Shown here: piece after piece, positions 34,163 through 36,633 of the stretch
Layout: the number at the start of each line of letters is the position of its first letter
Position numbering within the stretch: the first letter of the stretch is position 1
Position numbers and translations under genes: made by a program
The notes under the pieces: generated by a model
Databases searched by the model: none
What the model was told of the DNA's origin: nothing
What the model saw: only the letters and a program-made list of their open reading frames with translations
NCBI GenBank assembly: GCA_020354275.1
Contig: CP070645.1
Coordinates: forward strand, 258,497-295,129
Source: Dehalococcoidales bacterium
Lineage (GTDB): Bacteria > Chloroflexota > Dehalococcoidia > Dehalococcoidales > UBA2162
DNA length: 36,633 nt
Reading direction: 5' to 3'

Positions 34163-34804
34163 ATGGTTGTCATGGCCAAAGATGACAGCATCCAGATTGA
34201 AAGGCTAGAAATGCCCCCCTTCGGCACCAATGCCTATATCGTGACCTGTCAGGTGACACAGGACAGCGCGTTGGTAGATGCCCCTGCCCAGCCGGACATA
34301 CTCATGGACAACCTGAAAGGTACCAACCCCAAATATATATTACTGACCCATAACCATATGGACCATATCGGGGCCCTTGCCGAGTTACACGCCACATTAA
34401 AGATCCCTCTGGTTGTTCATGCCGCCGACGCAACGAACCTACCATTAACGCCGGACATGCTGGTGGACGACGGGGACACCATTTCACTGGGAGAGTCGAA
34501 GCTAGAAGTGCTTCATACACCAGGGCACACCGCCGGCAGCCTTTGCTTCAAAGTGGGTAACTATATGATATCAGGAGATACCATATTCCCCGGAGGGCCG
34601 GGGAAAACAAGGTCACCCGAAGCATTCCAGCAGATAATACAATCAATAACCGGGAAAATATTGACCCTGCCCGACGATATGACGCTGTACCCCGGCCACG
34701 GTGATCCTACCTCAGTAGCGTCAGCCAGGGAAGAATTCGCTGTCTTTTCATCACGCTCCCACGACCCGAACCTGTGTGGCGATGTTCTCTGGTTATCGTC
34801 CTAG
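34163..34804 (+). CDS. Metallo-beta-lactamase fold hydrolase (glyoxalase II-like)
   Basis: A 213-residue MBL-fold enzyme. The metal motif THNHMDH (His63, His65, Asp67, His68) is complete, followed by TPGHTAGS, ISGDTIFPGGPG and LYPGHGDPT, which supply the other ligands. This pattern is that of glyoxalase II-like hydrolases of unknown substrate. Start ATG 34163 is chosen for its GAGGAG site 6 nt upstream; the in-frame TTG at 34097 falls in a promoter. It is convergent with the PIG-L gene, with only 8 bp between. Confidence 0.9.
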   Translation: MVVMAKDDSIQIERLEMPPFGTNAYIVTCQVTQDSALVDAPAQPDILMDNLKGTNPKYILLTHNHMDHIGALAELHATLKIPLVVHAADATNLPLTPDMLVDDGDTISLGESKLEVLHTPGHTAGSLCFKVGNYMISGDTIFPGGPGKTRSPEAFQQIIQSITGKILTLPDDMTLYPGHGDPTSVASAREEFAVFSSRSHDPNLCGDVLWLSS

Positions 34805-34812
34805 CCAATTAA

Positions 34813-35508
34813 CTACCGGAACAGTTCTACCCGGTGGAAGGCCTCGGCCAGCTCGAAATCCTCTCCCTCGGCGAACATATGGTGCCTTTGCCTCATCCTT
34901 TCCTCAAGCCCGGGGTTCGAGCTATCACCAACCTGGCTCCTATGACAGCGCAGGGCGGCAATCTTGACATCAAAGGTATCGGTAATATCGGAACGGTAAT
35001 TAGGTTCTTCAGAACCCCACAGCAGTATCTCCCTAACCCGGTGGGGCTGCAAGCCTTCCTCTATTAAATCAGGATAGGCATGGATATCCCGAGCATAAGG
35101 GAAAACGGCATCCAGCACAACCTGACCGGTAATCCGGTGGTCCCGGTGCCAGATATAACGGCGGTAGGGGTCAGCCGTAACCACCGTCTCGGGCTGGTAC
35201 ATCCGTATCAAGCGCACGATCTCTTTCCTGAATTCCGGCGTGTCCTCCAGACCCTGGTCGGGGTAACGCAGGAAAATGACCTCCCTTACTCCCAGCAACT
35301 CGGCTGCTGCCAGCTGTTCCTTCTCTCTGGTTTTAGCCAGTTCCTCCGGTTTCATATTCATATCGCTGGTTCCCTTATCACCATTGGTGCACACCACATA
35401 GATAATTACCTTCCCCTCAGCGGCCAACCTGGCTGCCGTCCCGGCGACCCCGTACTCGGCATCATCCGGGTGCGGTGTGAATACCATCATGTCAACTGGT
35501 GCGGTCAT
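34813..35508 (-). CDS. PIG-L/LmbE family zinc N-deacetylase
   Basis: A 231-residue deacetylase-fold protein. The zinc site is PHPDD (His13, Asp15, Asp16) with HRDH (His121-His124), and the ending AEAFHRVELFR is typical of PIG-L. Family members remove acetyl groups from GlcNAc conjugates, mycothiol or bacillithiol precursors, so a thiol or glycolipid role is possible. The start is ATG 35508; a longer version from TTG 35532 would add eight residues without a ribosome site. Confidence 0.9.
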   Translation of the reverse strand: MTAPVDMMVFTPHPDDAEYGVAGTAARLAAEGKVIIYVVCTNGDKGTSDMNMKPEELAKTREKEQLAAAELLGVREVIFLRYPDQGLEDTPEFRKEIVRLIRMYQPETVVTADPYRRYIWHRDHRITGQVVLDAVFPYARDIHAYPDLIEEGLQPHRVREILLWGSEEPNYRSDITDTFDVKIAALRCHRSQVGDSSNPGLEERMRQRHHMFAEGEDFELAEAFHRVELFR

Positions 35509-35612
35509 TATCCCTGAACCCCCTATCTTCAAGATGAACTAATAAGGAATTGTATAACATTCGCCGGACTGATACAATTTAGCTTGTTGCGAAATGCCCA
35601 GCTCTTAATTCG

Positions 35613-35621
35613 TGCTATAAT
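35613..35621 (+). promoter_or_regulatory. Extended -10 promoter, probably leaderless
   Basis: TG-C-TATAAT, a perfect extended -10. It ends 8 nt before the ATG at 35630, so the transcript should begin at or within 2 nt of the start codon, with no room for a ribosome site. Confidence 0.7.
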
Positions 35622-35629
35622 TAACCGCT

Positions 35630-36253
35630 ATGAAGAATGTATATGTCGTTACCCATACTGAATCCGTTCATCATGTCCAAGGTTTGGTTGGAGGATGGTA
35701 TGACACTTCTCTTACGGAGAACGGTAGGAGTCAGGCTAAAAAAACTGCAACAGCTCTCTATAACGAGATAGGAGAACGAAACATACCAATATACTCCTCT
35801 GATTTGAAGAGATGCGCAGAAACGGCAAGCATTTTTTCCGAAGTATTTAACAGTACCGTCATTCTTGATAGAAACTTAAGAGAGATGAACTTCGGAGATG
35901 CTGGCGGAAAGACCAAAGAATGGCGTGACAAAAACATCGTTCCCAAGCCAACGGATGGCAACAGACTAGACCACCGGATTTTCAACAACTCGGAATCCAG
36001 AAGGGACATCGGAACACGCATAAGTGACTCTCTTAATCGAATAATAAGCAAACAGGACAATAATGTAATAATCATAACCCACGGATTCGCCTTAACATAT
36101 ATAATCATGGCATGGTTGAAAGTCCCGGTGGAGAACATGGATTATTGTGGGTTTAATGGTAGACCTGGCGGAGTAACACTCCTATATGAGGATGACCTCT
36201 ACGAAAACAGGTCTGTAATGTATATCAACAAACAGGATTATTTAATGGTTTAG
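35630..36253 (+). CDS. Histidine phosphatase family protein
   Basis: A 207-residue protein of the phosphoglycerate-mutase-like superfamily. The usual RHG is THT (residues 8-10), so the catalytic His9 is kept and the first Arg is lost. The rest of the pocket is visible: LTENGRSQA, YSSDLKRCAETA, LREMNFGDAGG and ITHGFALTY with the second His. It may be a phosphatase of changed specificity. There is no Shine-Dalgarno; transcript looks leaderless. Confidence 0.86.
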   Translation: MKNVYVVTHTESVHHVQGLVGGWYDTSLTENGRSQAKKTATALYNEIGERNIPIYSSDLKRCAETASIFSEVFNSTVILDRNLREMNFGDAGGKTKEWRDKNIVPKPTDGNRLDHRIFNNSESRRDIGTRISDSLNRIISKQDNNVIIITHGFALTYIIMAWLKVPVENMDYCGFNGRPGGVTLLYEDDLYENRSVMYINKQDYLMV

Positions 36254-36336
36254 AAACGAATATAACAAGGTCAAGTGACTATCTGGCAACAAACCAGACT
36301 ATAGCCTTTAACTATTAAACTTTAGTTCAGTATTCT

Positions 36337-36345
36337 GGTATCATT
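36337..36345 (+). promoter_or_regulatory. Extended -10 promoter, probably leaderless
   Basis: TG-G-TATCAT spans 36337-36344. The hexamer ends 8 nt before the ATG at 36353, the same geometry as the promoter at 35613. Confidence 0.5.
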
Positions 36346-36352
36346 ACTCTAA

Positions 36353-36633
36353 ATGAGCAACCCGCAGTATCACATAAGAAACTATAAACCACAGGACTTT
36401 CACCGGCTCGTCCTCCTCTACTTTGACGCCGATGAGCTGGAGTCAACCGGGCAGGGAGTATCCCCGCAGTACATTACCCAGCGCTTGAAGCGGCCGGGTT
36501 ATCAGCCCGAGCAGGACTTGTTTATCGCCGAAACGGGTAACAGCTTCGTCGGTTATATGGATATCAACGCCGAACTGCCCATTGGGCGGGTCATCCTCGA
36601 CTGCTGGGTGCACCCGGAACACCGCCGGAGGGG
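36353..36633 (+). CDS. GNAT family N-acetyltransferase (3' end cut by window)
   Basis: The first 93 codons of a GNAT acetyltransferase. Visible are the opening HIRNYKPQDFHRL, the strand FIAETGNSFVGYMDINAE, and VILDCWVHPEHRRRG, the start of the acetyl-CoA-binding motif A. The frame is open at the window end. The ATG lies 8 nt behind an extended -10, with no ribosome site. Confidence 0.88.
   Translation, partial: MSNPQYHIRNYKPQDFHRLVLLYFDADELESTGQGVSPQYITQRLKRPGYQPEQDLFIAETGNSFVGYMDINAELPIGRVILDCWVHPEHRRR

Noticed and set aside
1..36633. CRISPR arrays, insertion sequences, rRNA, prophage genes
   Set aside because: No regularly spaced direct repeats, transposase or integrase motifs, rRNA signatures or phage structural genes were seen on either strand.

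Overview
The window looks like a piece of a strictly anaerobic, single-membrane bacterium. My best guess is class Dehalococcoidia (Chloroflexota), inferred from the mix of genes and not from a marker gene. The signs are a type IV pilus (T4P) cluster with no outer-membrane secretin, a complete HdrABC-MvhADG flavin/[NiFe]-hydrogenase module, family III CoA-transferases, and many TTG/GTG starts behind strong GGAGG ribosome sites.

Layout. Bases 1-3180 hold the 3' part of a GAF-domain histidine kinase and two LuxR-type regulators, one with a receiver that has lost its acidic residues. Bases 3216-14602 hold two paralogous DivIVA-like hendecad coiled-coil proteins, followed by the T4P machine: PilB, PilC, two minor pilins, a PilO-like protein, a PilM-PilN fusion, PilT, a major pilin on the opposite strand, and PilD. 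Bases 14813-17682 (minus) hold two CaiB/BaiF CoA-transferases, one with an internal tandem duplication. Bases 17841-20643 hold an FNR-like site, a Cys-rich zinc ribbon, a ferredoxin-like protein, a tubulin/CetZ-like GTPase and a small membrane protein. Bases 21255-21440 encode a one-TM peptide followed by a clean terminator.

The centre of interest is 21566-28334: hdrC-hdrB-hdrA-mvhD-mvhG-mvhA-protease, one tightly packed operon. Three of its genes (hdrA, mvhD, mvhA) are each interrupted by one in-frame UGA exactly where the family has a conserved Cys. Each UGA is followed at the right distance by a hairpin with a G-containing apical loop, as expected of a bacterial SECIS. I read these as three selenoproteins. 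The Sec in MvhA sits at the second Cys of the N-terminal RICGVC motif (a bridging ligand of the Ni-Fe site), not at the C-terminal position known from [NiFeSe] hydrogenases. HdrA, HdrBC and MvhADG together would oxidise H2, pass electrons through the MvhD [2Fe-2S] cluster to the HdrA FAD, and bifurcate them to a low-potential ferredoxin and a disulfide-like acceptor reduced by HdrB.

The last part (28400-36633) is mixed. It contains a methyltransferase with an unclear start, a HEAT-repeat protein, a PNPOx-like flavoprotein between two decayed tRNA fragments, tRNA-Ala(UGC) with a consensus promoter, a DUF502 membrane protein, two PilX-like pilus proteins (one with a beta-helix-like repeat region), an MBL hydrolase, a PIG-L deacetylase, a histidine phosphatase and the start of a GNAT acetyltransferase. 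Several promoters share an extended -10 (TGnTAtcAT type), and two of them appear to be leaderless.
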